DNA of 64,000 bases from Variovorax sp. PMC12 (GTDB lineage: Bacteria > Pseudomonadota > Gammaproteobacteria > Burkholderiales > Burkholderiaceae_C): positions 1,065,001 to 1,129,000 of the forward strand of contig NZ_CP027773.1 of NCBI RefSeq assembly GCF_003019815.1, in the 5' to 3' direction. Below are positions 17,365-26,089 of the stretch, piece after piece. Under the pieces are notes generated by a model. The model was given only the letters and a program-made list of their open reading frames with translations, did no database searches and was not told where the DNA came from. Position 1 is the stretch's first letter. Every line of letters starts with the position of its first letter. The position numbers were made by a program, and so were the translations under genes.

Positions 17365-20000
17365 TCGACGGCGGCGGCCCGGGCGGCCGGCACGGTCTTG
17401 GTGTGCACGATGTAGGCGCCGCGCGTCTCGGTGACGTCGTCGATCACGATCTGCGACATGTCGGCGCGAAAGAGGCTGGCTTCGCGCAGGTCGGCCGACA
17501 GCAGCCGGGCCTTGTTGAAGTTGGCGTTCATGAGGTTGGCGGCGCGCAGCGAAGCCCGGCTCAGGTTGCTGCGGATGAAAAGGCACTCGGGCGTCTGCGC
17601 CGCGCTCAGGTCGGCGGCGGTGAGGTTGCACGAGGAAAGGTCGCAGGTGTCGAGGGTCGCACGCACGAAGCGCACGCCCTCCATCGGAATTTCGCGCAGG
17701 CTGCATTGCACGAGCGTGGCTTCTTCGAAGTCGGCACCGCGCAGGCTGCTGTTGCCCGCGAAGCAGGTGGTGCGCAGCAGGGCGCGCGCGAAGACCATGC
17801 GGTCGTCGCAGTTCATGTGGGTCCAGGCGCAGGCTTCGAGCTCGGCGCCGGTGAAGTCGAGCCCGGCAACGCGGCAGCCCAGGAAGCCCGCCTTCATGAG
17901 TCGCGCGCCGCGGAAGCTGCAGTCTTCGATGGCCGCGTCGGAAAGAAAGCCGATGCTGGCCGCATCGACCGCGTCGAAGTTGCAATGCAGCAACTGCGAT
18001 TCGATGACGTGCAGGTGATGCATGCGGGCCGACGAGAAGTCGCAGCGCACGAACTTCAGCTTCTCGAAGGTCGTGCCTTCGAAGAGGGCCCGCGAGAAGC
18101 CGGCCTGCTCGCAATGAATGCCGGCGAGGTTGGTGTCGCGGAACACGGCGCGCTTGAAATCGCCGGTCGAGAGGCGTGCGCGCACCAGCACGGCTTCGCT
18201 GAAGTCCGCGCCTTCGCAGCGGGCGCGGCGCAGGTCGGCGCCTTCGAGCAGCGCGCGGCGAAAGCAAGCGCCTTGAAGGTCCATGTCCGAAAGGTCGGCG
18301 CCCGTCAGGTCCATGCCGGTGAAATCGCGGCTGCCCCGGAGGATCGACAAGACCTTTTCGCGCAGCGCGGCCTGCCGTTCGGCGCTCAGTTCATCGACCG
18401 GCGACTGGTGCTGCGCCGAGCCGCGGTACAGCGCGAGCAGGCCGCGCTCGGCGTCCTGCGCCAGCTTGCGCATCGACTCGACCTGCTGCGCGGGCAGCGG
18501 TGCGGTGCCGGTCGCGGCGGGAATGCCTTCGAAGCCGCGCAGCAGTCCGGCGCTGTCGACCTGCGGCGGGCCCTTGGGGCGCGTGGTGTCGTGCTCGCGC
18601 ACCAGCTTGCCGGTGTCGAAGCCGACCTTCATCGATTCCTTGGCGTTGGCATCGGCCTCGCGCTGCAGGCGTTCGCGCTCGACGGCGCCCTGTTCGCGCT
18701 GGGCGCGCGCATGGCGGTCGGCCTGGTCGACGAAGTCCGGGAGCTCGCGCAGCGTGGGCATGCGCGTGAAGGGCTCGGGCAGGCGGCGTTCGTTGAAGTG
18801 CCGCGCCTTGTGGCCGGCGGCCATCGCCTTCTGCTTCAGGTCTTCGCGGGCCTGCGCGCCGCGCTCGCGCATGTTCCGCACCAGTGCCGAGTCGCCGGTG
18901 CCGGGCTGGTCGAGCCAGGGGCCGATGGCTTCGTCGGGCACGAGGTCGTCGTCGCGGAACATGTAGAGCGCGCCCTTTTCCGGATCGCAGCGCTGGTGCA
19001 GCACGGTGGCGTAGTGGGCCAGGCCGCGCGGCTGGCCGACGGTTTCCAGTGCCGGCATCACGTGCGAGATGTCGGATGCGTCGTCTTCGTCGATGCGCGT
19101 TTCGCCATGAAATACCAGCACCACGCGCTCCAGATGCGGAAAGAACCATGCGGTCGTCAGGCGCTGCGGCACTTCTTCTATCTGGCCGGGCAGGCGGTGC
19201 CGTGCGATGACGGCCAGGGCGCGCCAGTTCGGCAGCCGGCCTTGCTGGAACGGCGTTCCGGGGTGCATGTTCCAGACCGCGAAGGGCGTGCCCGGTGCGA
19301 TCTCGGCCGCGTCCTCGAAGCGCTGGTCGGCAGGCGCGGCGTTGAAGAGCTGCCAGTCCATGTCCTCGGCGAAACCCGGGAACAGGTTCTCGCGCCAATG
19401 ACCGTCGTACTGCTTGCCGATGAGCCTCAGGCGACGCGGCCATGCGATGTCGAGCGGCCCGAAGCCCGCCGGCTCCGGCCGGTCGCCGGGATGGTGCAGG
19501 CGGTGCGCCGGGTCTTCGATGTTCGGCAGGCGCTGCACTTCATGGCCGTTGACGGTCTCCATGCCATGGCCCCGGCCCAGCGGGTTGTCCGCGAAATGGG
19601 GGCCGCCGTAGGCGCGCGTCCAGTCGATGCGCATGGCCTGGAAGGGCTGGGGCGGGGAGGGGCGTGCGCCGATCCAGAAGCGGTCGCCGAACACCGCAAG
19701 GTCTTTTTCAAGATTGCCGACCTGCAGCCGCGCGGCGCAGAGCGTCTTCTCTTCCTGGTGCGCGGTGTAGGCGTAGCCGGTCGCGAGGATCTCGGCGCGA
19801 ACCTTGGGAATGCCGAGGTCGATGGCCGTGGCCGGCCCCAGCTCTTCGGACAGCGTCTTCCAGAAATCGGGCTCGGGCGTGAGCACCGGCTGGCCGTTCA
19901 TGGAGACCATGCACAGCGTGGTGACGGCCAGGCGCTGCTCGGCCTGGCGCAAAAATGGACGCGTGATCACGCTCAGCCGCAGCGGCTTGACGGTTTTCAT
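17361..20000 (-). CDS. DUF2169 adaptor with C-terminal pentapeptide-repeat domain
   Basis: 879 residues. Residues 1-300 match DUF2169, with FGDRFWIGARPSPPQPFQAMRI-type landmarks and RIDWTRAYGGPHF, NPLGRG and LPNIEDP. Known DUF2169 proteins act as adaptors that load DUF4150 PAAR-like tips onto VgrG. A charged linker of about 200 residues follows (ADRHARAQREQ region), then from about residue 560 a long pentapeptide-repeat domain beginning MDLTGADLSDMDLQGA. The start is the ATG at 20000, 18 bases after the small membrane-protein gene. It overlaps the next pentapeptide gene by ATGA. The association of adaptor and beta-helix in one chain is typical of this island type. Confidence 0.85.
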   Translation of the reverse strand: MKTVKPLRLSVITRPFLRQAEQRLAVTTLCMVSMNGQPVLTPEPDFWKTLSEELGPATAIDLGIPKVRAEILATGYAYTAHQEEKTLCAARLQVGNLEKDLAVFGDRFWIGARPSPPQPFQAMRIDWTRAYGGPHFADNPLGRGHGMETVNGHEVQRLPNIEDPAHRLHHPGDRPEPAGFGPLDIAWPRRLRLIGKQYDGHWRENLFPGFAEDMDWQLFNAAPADQRFEDAAEIAPGTPFAVWNMHPGTPFQQGRLPNWRALAVIARHRLPGQIEEVPQRLTTAWFFPHLERVVLVFHGETRIDEDDASDISHVMPALETVGQPRGLAHYATVLHQRCDPEKGALYMFRDDDLVPDEAIGPWLDQPGTGDSALVRNMRERGAQAREDLKQKAMAAGHKARHFNERRLPEPFTRMPTLRELPDFVDQADRHARAQREQGAVERERLQREADANAKESMKVGFDTGKLVREHDTTRPKGPPQVDSAGLLRGFEGIPAATGTAPLPAQQVESMRKLAQDAERGLLALYRGSAQHQSPVDELSAERQAALREKVLSILRGSRDFTGMDLTGADLSDMDLQGACFRRALLEGADLRRARCEGADFSEAVLVRARLSTGDFKRAVFRDTNLAGIHCEQAGFSRALFEGTTFEKLKFVRCDFSSARMHHLHVIESQLLHCNFDAVDAASIGFLSDAAIEDCSFRGARLMKAGFLGCRVAGLDFTGAELEACAWTHMNCDDRMVFARALLRTTCFAGNSSLRGADFEEATLVQCSLREIPMEGVRFVRATLDTCDLSSCNLTAADLSAAQTPECLFIRSNLSRASLRAANLMNANFNKARLLSADLREASLFRADMSQIVIDDVTETRGAYIVHTKTVPAARAAAVE

Positions 20001-20018
20001 TGGCAGGAAAAGGAATGC

Positions 20019-20465
20019 TCAGTCGGCACGCGGCAGCTCCAGCGGCGTGCGGGTGCGGTCGATGGCCACCGAGGCCGGGTCGCTAGGGTCATAGCGCAAG
20101 TGAACGATGCGCCCGGGCGCGAGGAACTGCGGCACCAGCGCGTCTTCGACGAAGGTGGGAATCGAGGCCGTGCTCGCCGTGCCGGTGGCGTCCGTGTACG
20201 CCACGTCGAGCACCAGCGCGCAGACCGTCTGGCCGCGCGAGCCGCCGCGCGTCATGTTGTTCGGGTGCATGCGCACATTGCGGACCACGGCTTCAGCGGG
20301 CTGACCCGACTGACCGAGCACCGCCCAGCGCCTGGCCTCGGCCGTGTAGCGGCCGTTCTCCTTGCGCATGTAGCCCACGGCGCCGATGCCGCCGAGCACC
20401 ACCACGGCCATCACCACGCCAAAGAATCCCCAGAGAAGCGTCTCCCACTCCATGCCGGGCGTCAC
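20019..20465 (-). CDS. Small DUF3592-like membrane protein
   Basis: 148 residues if the GTG at 20465 is used, which gives a 4-base GTGA overlap with the vgrG stop; an ATG at 20453 would shorten it by four. One strong N-terminal transmembrane helix (LLWGFFGVVMAVVVLGGIGAVGY) is followed by a soluble domain with PAEAVVRNVRMHPNN and a later HLRYDPSDPASVAID, close to the DUF3592 pattern. It lies between vgrG and the DUF2169 adaptor in the operon. Its role is unknown; an immunity function is possible but not shown. Confidence 0.7.
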   Translation of the reverse strand: MTPGMEWETLLWGFFGVVMAVVVLGGIGAVGYMRKENGRYTAEARRWAVLGQSGQPAEAVVRNVRMHPNNMTRGGSRGQTVCALVLDVAYTDATGTASTASIPTFVEDALVPQFLAPGRIVHLRYDPSDPASVAIDRTRTPLELPRAD

Positions 20466-22804
20466 ATGACGAGGTGCATGGCCTGCGCATAGGCCGCCAT
20501 GCCGTCCATGTAGAAGCGGACCGCGGTCCTGCCGACTTCCATGGCCTGGTTGGTGATGTCGATGCCCTTGTTCGCGATCTTGTAGGTCAGGAAGTCGACC
20601 TTGAGCACTGCGTACTGCGAGTTGATGCCGTAGAACTGCTGGCGCACGCCCCAGAAGTCGAGCGACATGCCCACCGCGCCGAAGCGGAAACCCGCGCCGC
20701 CGGAGCGCGTCAGCCGCCAGTCGCTGCTCTTGGCGTAGTTGTTGGTATAGCTGACCGAGTTGTTGGTGTAGCTCACCGCCAGGTTGTTGTACGTGTTCGA
20801 CGTCGTGTTGTAGACGGTGGTGTTGATGACGTGCTGCGTCGTGTTGTGGATGTGGTTGGTGGTGTTGAAGGTCACGTCCGGCGAGGTGTGCACTGTCGGG
20901 CCGGTGACGGTGGTGGTCGAGGGGCCGTTGACCAGCACCGTGTTCGATGTGTCGATGGTGTCCTGCCGGCCCGCGCTCACGAACCGCACTTCCTGCCCGT
21001 TGATGGTGCCGTGGTAGCCGCCGGTGATGGCGGAGTTGACGCCACCCGTGATGGTGTCCTGCAGGCCGCCGCTGAGCATGCGCGTCTTGCCGCCCGAGAT
21101 GGTCTGGTTCACGCCGCCGGTCACGGTCTCGGTGAAGCCGCCGGTCACGCTGCGGGTGTCGCCGCCGGTGATGGTTTCCCTGGCCCCGGCGGTGATGTCA
21201 CGCGTCTCGCCGTCCTGGTAGGTGGCCGACTCGTGGCCCTTGATGAGCGTGGTGCGGGTGCCGTCGGTGGTGTGGGTCTCGTCGGCCTCCACTTCCACGT
21301 CGAGGTTGCGCTCGGCGTGCAGCCAGATCTGCTCTGCGCCCGTGCGGTCCTCGAAGCGCAGCATGTTGGCCTGGTTGGCCGCGCCGCCGCTGCTGGAGCG
21401 GGTGAGGATGCCGCTGGCCGTGGCGTTGGCGGGCAGCTCCCAGGGCGGCATCTGGTCGCTGTTGTAGACGCGGCCTGTGATGATGGGGCGGTCGGGCTCG
21501 CCGCCGATGAAATCGACGATGACTTCCTGGCCCACGCGCGGCATGTGCATGGTGCCGAAGTTGGCGCCGGCCCAGCTGCTCGACACGCGCACCCAGCAGG
21601 AGCTGTTCTCGTCGGACTGGCCGTAGCGGTCCCAGCGGAATTGCAGCTTCACGCGGCCGAAGCGGTCGGTCCAGATTTCTTCGGGGCCGACCACGGTGGC
21701 GGTCTGCGGGCCGTTGGTGCGCGGGCGCGGCGTCTTGCGCGCGGGGCGGTAGGCCACGCTCGAAGGCAGCACGGTGAAGTCGAATTCGCACACCGATTCG
21801 CTGCTGCCGCCGCTGGAGTACTCGGGCTCCTGCAGGTCGTAGCGGGTCTCGGTGACGAGGTACTCGCGGTTGTCGGCCTCGCGCGGGCAGTGCGTCATCT
21901 GGAACAGGTAGCCGGGCGCCATGCCCACGACATTGGTGTGGCCCCTCGCCAGTTCGTGCGAGCACTGGAGTTCCTGCAGGCGGACCCTGGCGTAGGCGTC
22001 GCCTTGCTCGTGTTCGCTGTAGCCGCCGAGCCATTCGTACACCTCGTAGGTCGAATGGTCGTGGCCCTTCGGGTCCTGCTGCACGCTCTGCAGCGAGGCG
22101 CGAGATTTCCTGAAGTCGAAGTCGTCGAGCATCACGCGGCCCGAGGTGATCTGCTCGGACACGCGCCACTGGTCGATGCAGGGCTCCATCGCGTTGAGCA
22201 CGCGGTCGCGCGGGCGGTAGGGAATGGTGGCGTGGCCGGGCAGGGGCGTGTAGCCGCCGGCGTCGTCGCACAGCACCAGCAGGTGGGTGCCGTTGCCGTG
22301 CTCGAAGTGGTAGGCGATGCCTTCGTGCTCCATGAGCCGGCTCACGAACGCGAAGTCGCTCTCCTGGTACTGCACGCAGTTTTCCCACGGGCGGTAGCTG
22401 GCCGTGAGGCGCTTCTCGAACTCGAAGCCGTACTTGCCCAGCACTTCGTCGAGCACCTCGGGCACGCTCTTGTTCTGGAAGATGCGGCTGTCGGTGGTGC
22501 GCGTGAGGTACCAGAGCCACGGCTGCACCAGCGCACGGTAGACGTAGTGGCGGCCGGTTTCGTTGGCGCGGCCCACCAGCTCGAAGCGCACCACGGTGCC
22601 ATTGAGAAAACGCGGGCCGCCGTCGTCGGCCAGCTCCAGCGTGAGCGAGGTGCCCAGCAGCTGCTTGAGCTCGATGTTGAAGCTGGTGCCGACCATGTCC
22701 ACCTCGAACTCGAAGAGCTGCGAGAGGCCCTCGTGCCCGCGCATTGCGCGGAACTTGAGCTGCTCGGCGCCGAGCACGGTGTGGACTTGGACGGTACGCG
22801 GCAT
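20462..22804 (-). CDS. vgrG: VgrG spike protein of type VI secretion
   Basis: 780 residues from the ATG at 22804, with AGGGAAG seven bases upstream. The gp27-like N-terminal half includes FEFEVDMVGTSFNIELKQLLG and SDFAFVSRLMEHEGIAYHF; the OB fold has DRFGRVKLQFRWDR and WAGANFGTMHMPRVGQEV. A gp5-like beta-helix follows with an eight-residue repeat (xTITGGxx). The last 150 residues are unusual: an Asn/Thr-rich stretch with repeated NTT and then a non-repetitive hydrophobic end. No Hcp or Tss genes lie in the window, so this is an orphan vgrG island relying on an apparatus elsewhere. It is first in the operon. Confidence 0.93.
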   Translation of the reverse strand: MPRTVQVHTVLGAEQLKFRAMRGHEGLSQLFEFEVDMVGTSFNIELKQLLGTSLTLELADDGGPRFLNGTVVRFELVGRANETGRHYVYRALVQPWLWYLTRTTDSRIFQNKSVPEVLDEVLGKYGFEFEKRLTASYRPWENCVQYQESDFAFVSRLMEHEGIAYHFEHGNGTHLLVLCDDAGGYTPLPGHATIPYRPRDRVLNAMEPCIDQWRVSEQITSGRVMLDDFDFRKSRASLQSVQQDPKGHDHSTYEVYEWLGGYSEHEQGDAYARVRLQELQCSHELARGHTNVVGMAPGYLFQMTHCPREADNREYLVTETRYDLQEPEYSSGGSSESVCEFDFTVLPSSVAYRPARKTPRPRTNGPQTATVVGPEEIWTDRFGRVKLQFRWDRYGQSDENSSCWVRVSSSWAGANFGTMHMPRVGQEVIVDFIGGEPDRPIITGRVYNSDQMPPWELPANATASGILTRSSSGGAANQANMLRFEDRTGAEQIWLHAERNLDVEVEADETHTTDGTRTTLIKGHESATYQDGETRDITAGARETITGGDTRSVTGGFTETVTGGVNQTISGGKTRMLSGGLQDTITGGVNSAITGGYHGTINGQEVRFVSAGRQDTIDTSNTVLVNGPSTTTVTGPTVHTSPDVTFNTTNHIHNTTQHVINTTVYNTTSNTYNNLAVSYTNNSVSYTNNYAKSSDWRLTRSGGAGFRFGAVGMSLDFWGVRQQFYGINSQYAVLKVDFLTYKIANKGIDITNQAMEVGRTAVRFYMDGMAAYAQAMHLVM
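20987..21202 (-). repeat. 24-base coding repeats for the VgrG beta-helix
   Basis: About nine consecutive eight-residue units, such as ETITGGDT, RSVTGGFT, ETVTGGVN and DTITGGVN, encoded by diverged 24-base repeats. They predict the triangular needle of the spike. The count sets needle length and the repeats are candidates for slippage. Confidence 0.8.
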
Positions 22805-22906
22805 TCGGAACTTCCCTGACTCTGCGGGTGTGCACAAATGCAAACCCTTTGTGACCAGTCTAGGAATCCCTCATGTCACATGCATGACGCACAAGCCGCC
22901 GATGCG

Positions 22907-22931
22907 CGCCTGTTTCCCTCTGAAACAGGCG
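22907..22931 (-). terminator. Stem-loop between the alcohol dehydrogenase and vgrG genes
   Basis: CGCCTGTTTC, loop CCTCT, GAAACAGGCG: perfect 10-base arms, beginning 13 bases after the dehydrogenase stop on the minus strand. No T-run follows on that strand, so it may act as a weak or Rho-assisted terminator, or as an RNA-end stabiliser. Confidence 0.5.
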
Positions 22932-22943
22932 TAGAAAAAGCCA

Positions 22944-24080
22944 TTACATCGAGGCTTCGAGCATCGCTTTGTAGTCGTCTCGCGTGGCCAGGCGCGGGTT
23001 GGTCTTGTGGCAGTGGTCGGCCATGGCGCCGTCGATGATCTGCTCGAACATCGCGGGCGTCACGCCCACCTCGGCCAGGCCCTTGGGCAGGCCCAGGCGC
23101 GCGTTCATGTCGCGGATGGCGTCGCCCAGGTCGCCGGCCGAATCGAGGTGCATGGCCTGCGCCATGCGCTGCAGGCGCTGTTCCTTGCGCACCGAATCGG
23201 CGCCCGCGTTGAAGTGGATCACCGCCGGCAGGAAGAGGGCGTTGAGCGTGCCGTGATGCAGGCGCGGATCGACGCCGCCCAGGCTGTGGCTCAGCGAATG
23301 CACGCAGCCCAGCCCTTTCTGGAAAGCCATTGCGCCCTGCATCGACGCGCTCATGAGGTTCAGCCGCGCCTCGCGGTCGCTGCCGTCCCTGGTGGCGCGC
23401 TCGATGTGGCCCCAGGCGCGCTCCAGCCCGTCGAGCCCGATGCCGTCGGCCGGCGGGTTGAAGGCGGCCGACATGAAGGTCTCCATGCAATGCGCGATGG
23501 CGTCCATGCCTGTGGCGGCGGTGAGCTTGGGCGGCAGGCCGAGCGTGAGTTCGGGGTCGCAGATGGCGGCCTTGGGCATCAGGAACCAGCTGTGGAAGCC
23601 GAGCTTGCGGTGGTCGTCGACGATGACGATGGCGCCGCGCGCCACCTCGCTGCCCGTGCCGCTGGTGGTGGGCACGGCAATGAGCGGCACCACGCGCTCG
23701 GTGATGCGCGGCGAGCCGCCCTCGATGGTCGCGTAGGTCTTGAGCGGGCCTTCGTGCGTGGCCGCGATGGCCACGCCCTTGGCGCAGTCGATGGCCGAGC
23801 CGCCGCCCACTGCGATCAGGCCGTCGCAGCGGCCGCTGCGGTACAGCTCGACGGCGGCGCGCACGGCGGCCTCGGTCGGGTTGGAAGGCGTCTGGTCGAA
23901 CACCGACACTTCCAGGTCCGAGATGGCGTCCAGCGCCTTCTGCAGCACGCCCGCGGCGCGCACGCCGGCGTCGGTCACGATCAGCGGGCGGTTGATGCCG
24001 ATGCGCGCGCATTCGCTGGACAGCAGCTTGATCGCGCCGAATTCGAACTGGATCTGGGTGAGGTATTGAATGAGTGCCAT
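22944..24080 (-). CDS. Iron-containing alcohol dehydrogenase
   Basis: 378 residues, the usual length of group III metal-dependent alcohol dehydrogenases. The nucleotide-binding signature is GLIAVGGGSAIDCAKG, with PTTSGTGSEV after it. The metal ligands are visible as Asp/His in MDAIAHCMETF, His in CVHSLSHSLGG and His in RLHHGTLNALF. It probably oxidises an alcohol or 4-hydroxy acid, or reduces the matching aldehyde, with NAD(P). It is divergent from the esterase gene with a 135-base gap, and a stem-loop separates it from vgrG. The substrate cannot be read from the sequence. Confidence 0.92.
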   Translation of the reverse strand: MALIQYLTQIQFEFGAIKLLSSECARIGINRPLIVTDAGVRAAGVLQKALDAISDLEVSVFDQTPSNPTEAAVRAAVELYRSGRCDGLIAVGGGSAIDCAKGVAIAATHEGPLKTYATIEGGSPRITERVVPLIAVPTTSGTGSEVARGAIVIVDDHRKLGFHSWFLMPKAAICDPELTLGLPPKLTAATGMDAIAHCMETFMSAAFNPPADGIGLDGLERAWGHIERATRDGSDREARLNLMSASMQGAMAFQKGLGCVHSLSHSLGGVDPRLHHGTLNALFLPAVIHFNAGADSVRKEQRLQRMAQAMHLDSAGDLGDAIRDMNARLGLPKGLAEVGVTPAMFEQIIDGAMADHCHKTNPRLATRDDYKAMLEASM

Positions 24081-24215
24081 GGGGGTGGTGATGCGCAGGG
24101 CGGTACGATTGCGGACTGTGCAAATCTACCAACAGGGGCATGTCTTGCCCACGCAAGAAACCCTTGCCGCTGTCGCGCACGGCACACCGCACGCAACGGC
24201 CGCTTTCCTACAGAC

Positions 24216-25196
24216 ATGACGACGATTCCCCCGACGACACAGGCGCAAAAGCAGCAACAGCAACACCCGCTCACCGCCAAGATGGCCAGCGTGGTCGACC
24301 GCATGGCGCGCGCCGGCCACCCCACGCTCGACCAGCTCACGCCAGACCAAGCCAAGGCCTCGTACGAAAAAGGCGCCGGCGTGCTCGAGGTGCCCAAGCC
24401 CGAAATCGCGCGCCTCGAAGACTTCAGCATCGCGGCGCGCGACGGCCATGCAGTGCCAGCCCGGCTGTATGCGCCGTCGGCCGAGGTGCTGCCGGTGCTG
24501 CTGTACTTTCATGGCGGCGGTTTCACCGTGGGCAACATCCGCACGCACGACACGCTGTGCCGCGTGCTGAGCCTGAAGAGCGGCTGCGCGGTGGTCTCGG
24601 TCGACTACCGGCTCGCACCCGCGCACAAGTTCCCGACCGCGTCGAACGACGCCTGGGACGCCTTCGAATTCATTGCCACGCAGGGCGCGAGCCTGGGCCT
24701 CGACCCGTCGCGCATGGCCGTGGCCGGCGACAGCGCTGGCGGCACGCTGGCCGCGGTGTGCGCCATCATGGCGCGCGACGCAGGCCTGCCGCTGGCGCTG
24801 CAGCTGCTGATCTACCCCGGCACCACGGCCCACCAGGACACCGCCTCGCACCAGCGCCACGCGCACGGCCCGCTGCTGACCAAGGCGATGATCGACTTCT
24901 TCTTCGCGCAGTACGTCCGCACGCCGGCCGACCGCGACGACTGGCGCTTCGCGCCGCTGCTGGCCGACGACGTCGACGGCGTCGCGCCCGCATGGATCGG
25001 GCTGGCTGAGTGCGACGCCGTGGTCGACGAAGGCATCGCCTATGCCGACAAGCTGCGCGCCGCCGGCGTGCCGGTAGACCTGGAAATCTACCGGGGCGTG
25101 ATACACGAATTCATCAAGATGGGCCGCGCGATCCCGGAAGCGCTGAAGGCGCAGGACGACGCGGCCCGGGCCATCAAGGAAGCACTGCAACCATGA
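24216..25196 (+). CDS. Alpha/beta-hydrolase, hormone-sensitive-lipase family esterase
   Basis: 326 residues from the ATG at 24216. The oxyanion-hole motif HGGGF is in YFHGGGFTVGNIRTHD, the nucleophile elbow is GDSAGG, the acid is likely the Asp in AECDAVVDEG and the His is in VIHEFIKMG. All are diagnostic of the bacterial HSL (family IV) carboxylesterases. The N-terminal Gln run (QAQKQQQQH) is low-complexity. The stop overlaps the thioesterase-GNAT gene by ATGA, so the two are co-translated, possibly in turnover of an acyl or ester compound. Confidence 0.9.
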   Translation: MTTIPPTTQAQKQQQQHPLTAKMASVVDRMARAGHPTLDQLTPDQAKASYEKGAGVLEVPKPEIARLEDFSIAARDGHAVPARLYAPSAEVLPVLLYFHGGGFTVGNIRTHDTLCRVLSLKSGCAVVSVDYRLAPAHKFPTASNDAWDAFEFIATQGASLGLDPSRMAVAGDSAGGTLAAVCAIMARDAGLPLALQLLIYPGTTAHQDTASHQRHAHGPLLTKAMIDFFFAQYVRTPADRDDWRFAPLLADDVDGVAPAWIGLAECDAVVDEGIAYADKLRAAGVPVDLEIYRGVIHEFIKMGRAIPEALKAQDDAARAIKEALQP

Positions 25197-26068
25197 GCGA
25201 GACAGCCACAAGACGCGAGAGTTTCCGTTTCTTCCACCGCCTGCGCGTGCGCTGGGCGGAAGTCGACATGCAGAAGATCGTGTTCAACGCGCACTACCTG
25301 ATGTACTTCGACACCGCCATCTCCGACTACTGGCGTGCGCTGGCGCTGCCGTACGAAGAGTCCATGCACTCGCTGGCCGGCGACCTCTACGTGCGCAAGG
25401 CGACGATCGACTTCCGCGGCTCTGCGCGCATGGACGACATGCTCGACGTGGGCATGCGCTGCGCGCGCATCGGCAATTCGTCGATGGTGTTCGAGGGCGG
25501 GCTGTTCCGGCAGGACCAGTTCCTGGTCGGCTGCGAGCTGGTCTATGTGTTCGCGGATCCGGCCACGCAAACCTCCAAGCCGGTGCCCGAGAAGCTGCGC
25601 AGCCTGCTGACCGGCTACGAGGCAGGCGAGCCGATGCGCACCGTGGAAACCGGCGACTGGGCCACGCTGGGCGAATCGGCCGGAGCCCTGCGGCGCGCGG
25701 TGTTCGTCGAGGAACAGAACATTCCCGAATCGCTGGAATGGGACGAGCACGACGCGACGGTGCTTCACGCGGTGGCGCGCAACCGGCTGGGGCAGGTCAT
25801 CGCCACGGGCCGGCTGCTGCACGCGGAAGACGGTGTCTCGCACATCGGCCGCATGGCGGTCCACCGCAACCTGCGCAGCGGCGGACACGGCGCGGCCGTG
25901 ATGCAGGTGCTCGAAGATGCGGCCAGGGAACGCGGCGACCGCGTGGTGGCGCTGAATGCGCAACGCAGCGCCGAGCGCTTCTATGCGCGGCTCGGCTATG
26001 TGGCGCATGGCGAGGTCTTCGAGGAAGTCGGCATTCCGCACATCGAGATGCGCCGCGCGCTGCGCTGA
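25193..26068 (+). CDS. Fusion of a 4HBT hotdog thioesterase and a GNAT acetyltransferase
   Basis: 291 residues from the ATG overlapping the esterase stop. Residues 1-140 form a YbgC/FadM-type hotdog domain: RVRWAEVDMQKIVFNAHYLMYFD, where the Asp in EVDM is at the catalytic position. Residues 145-291 are an ElaA-like GNAT domain with FVEEQNIPESLEWDEHD, the acetyl-CoA loop in RNLRSGGHGAAVMQVL and the closing GIPHIEM. No stop or frame break separates the halves. One domain hydrolyses acyl-CoA while the other uses acetyl-CoA, so a shared acyl metabolite is possible. Substrates are unknown. Confidence 0.87.
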   Translation: MSETATRRESFRFFHRLRVRWAEVDMQKIVFNAHYLMYFDTAISDYWRALALPYEESMHSLAGDLYVRKATIDFRGSARMDDMLDVGMRCARIGNSSMVFEGGLFRQDQFLVGCELVYVFADPATQTSKPVPEKLRSLLTGYEAGEPMRTVETGDWATLGESAGALRRAVFVEEQNIPESLEWDEHDATVLHAVARNRLGQVIATGRLLHAEDGVSHIGRMAVHRNLRSGGHGAAVMQVLEDAARERGDRVVALNAQRSAERFYARLGYVAHGEVFEEVGIPHIEMRRALR

Positions 26069-26089
26069 GCGGCGCGCAGCCCATTGCTT

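Noticed and set aside
20987..21202. Possible CRISPR-like or non-coding tandem repeat
   Set aside because: The 24-base period keeps the reading frame and encodes the VgrG beta-helix; there are no spacers.
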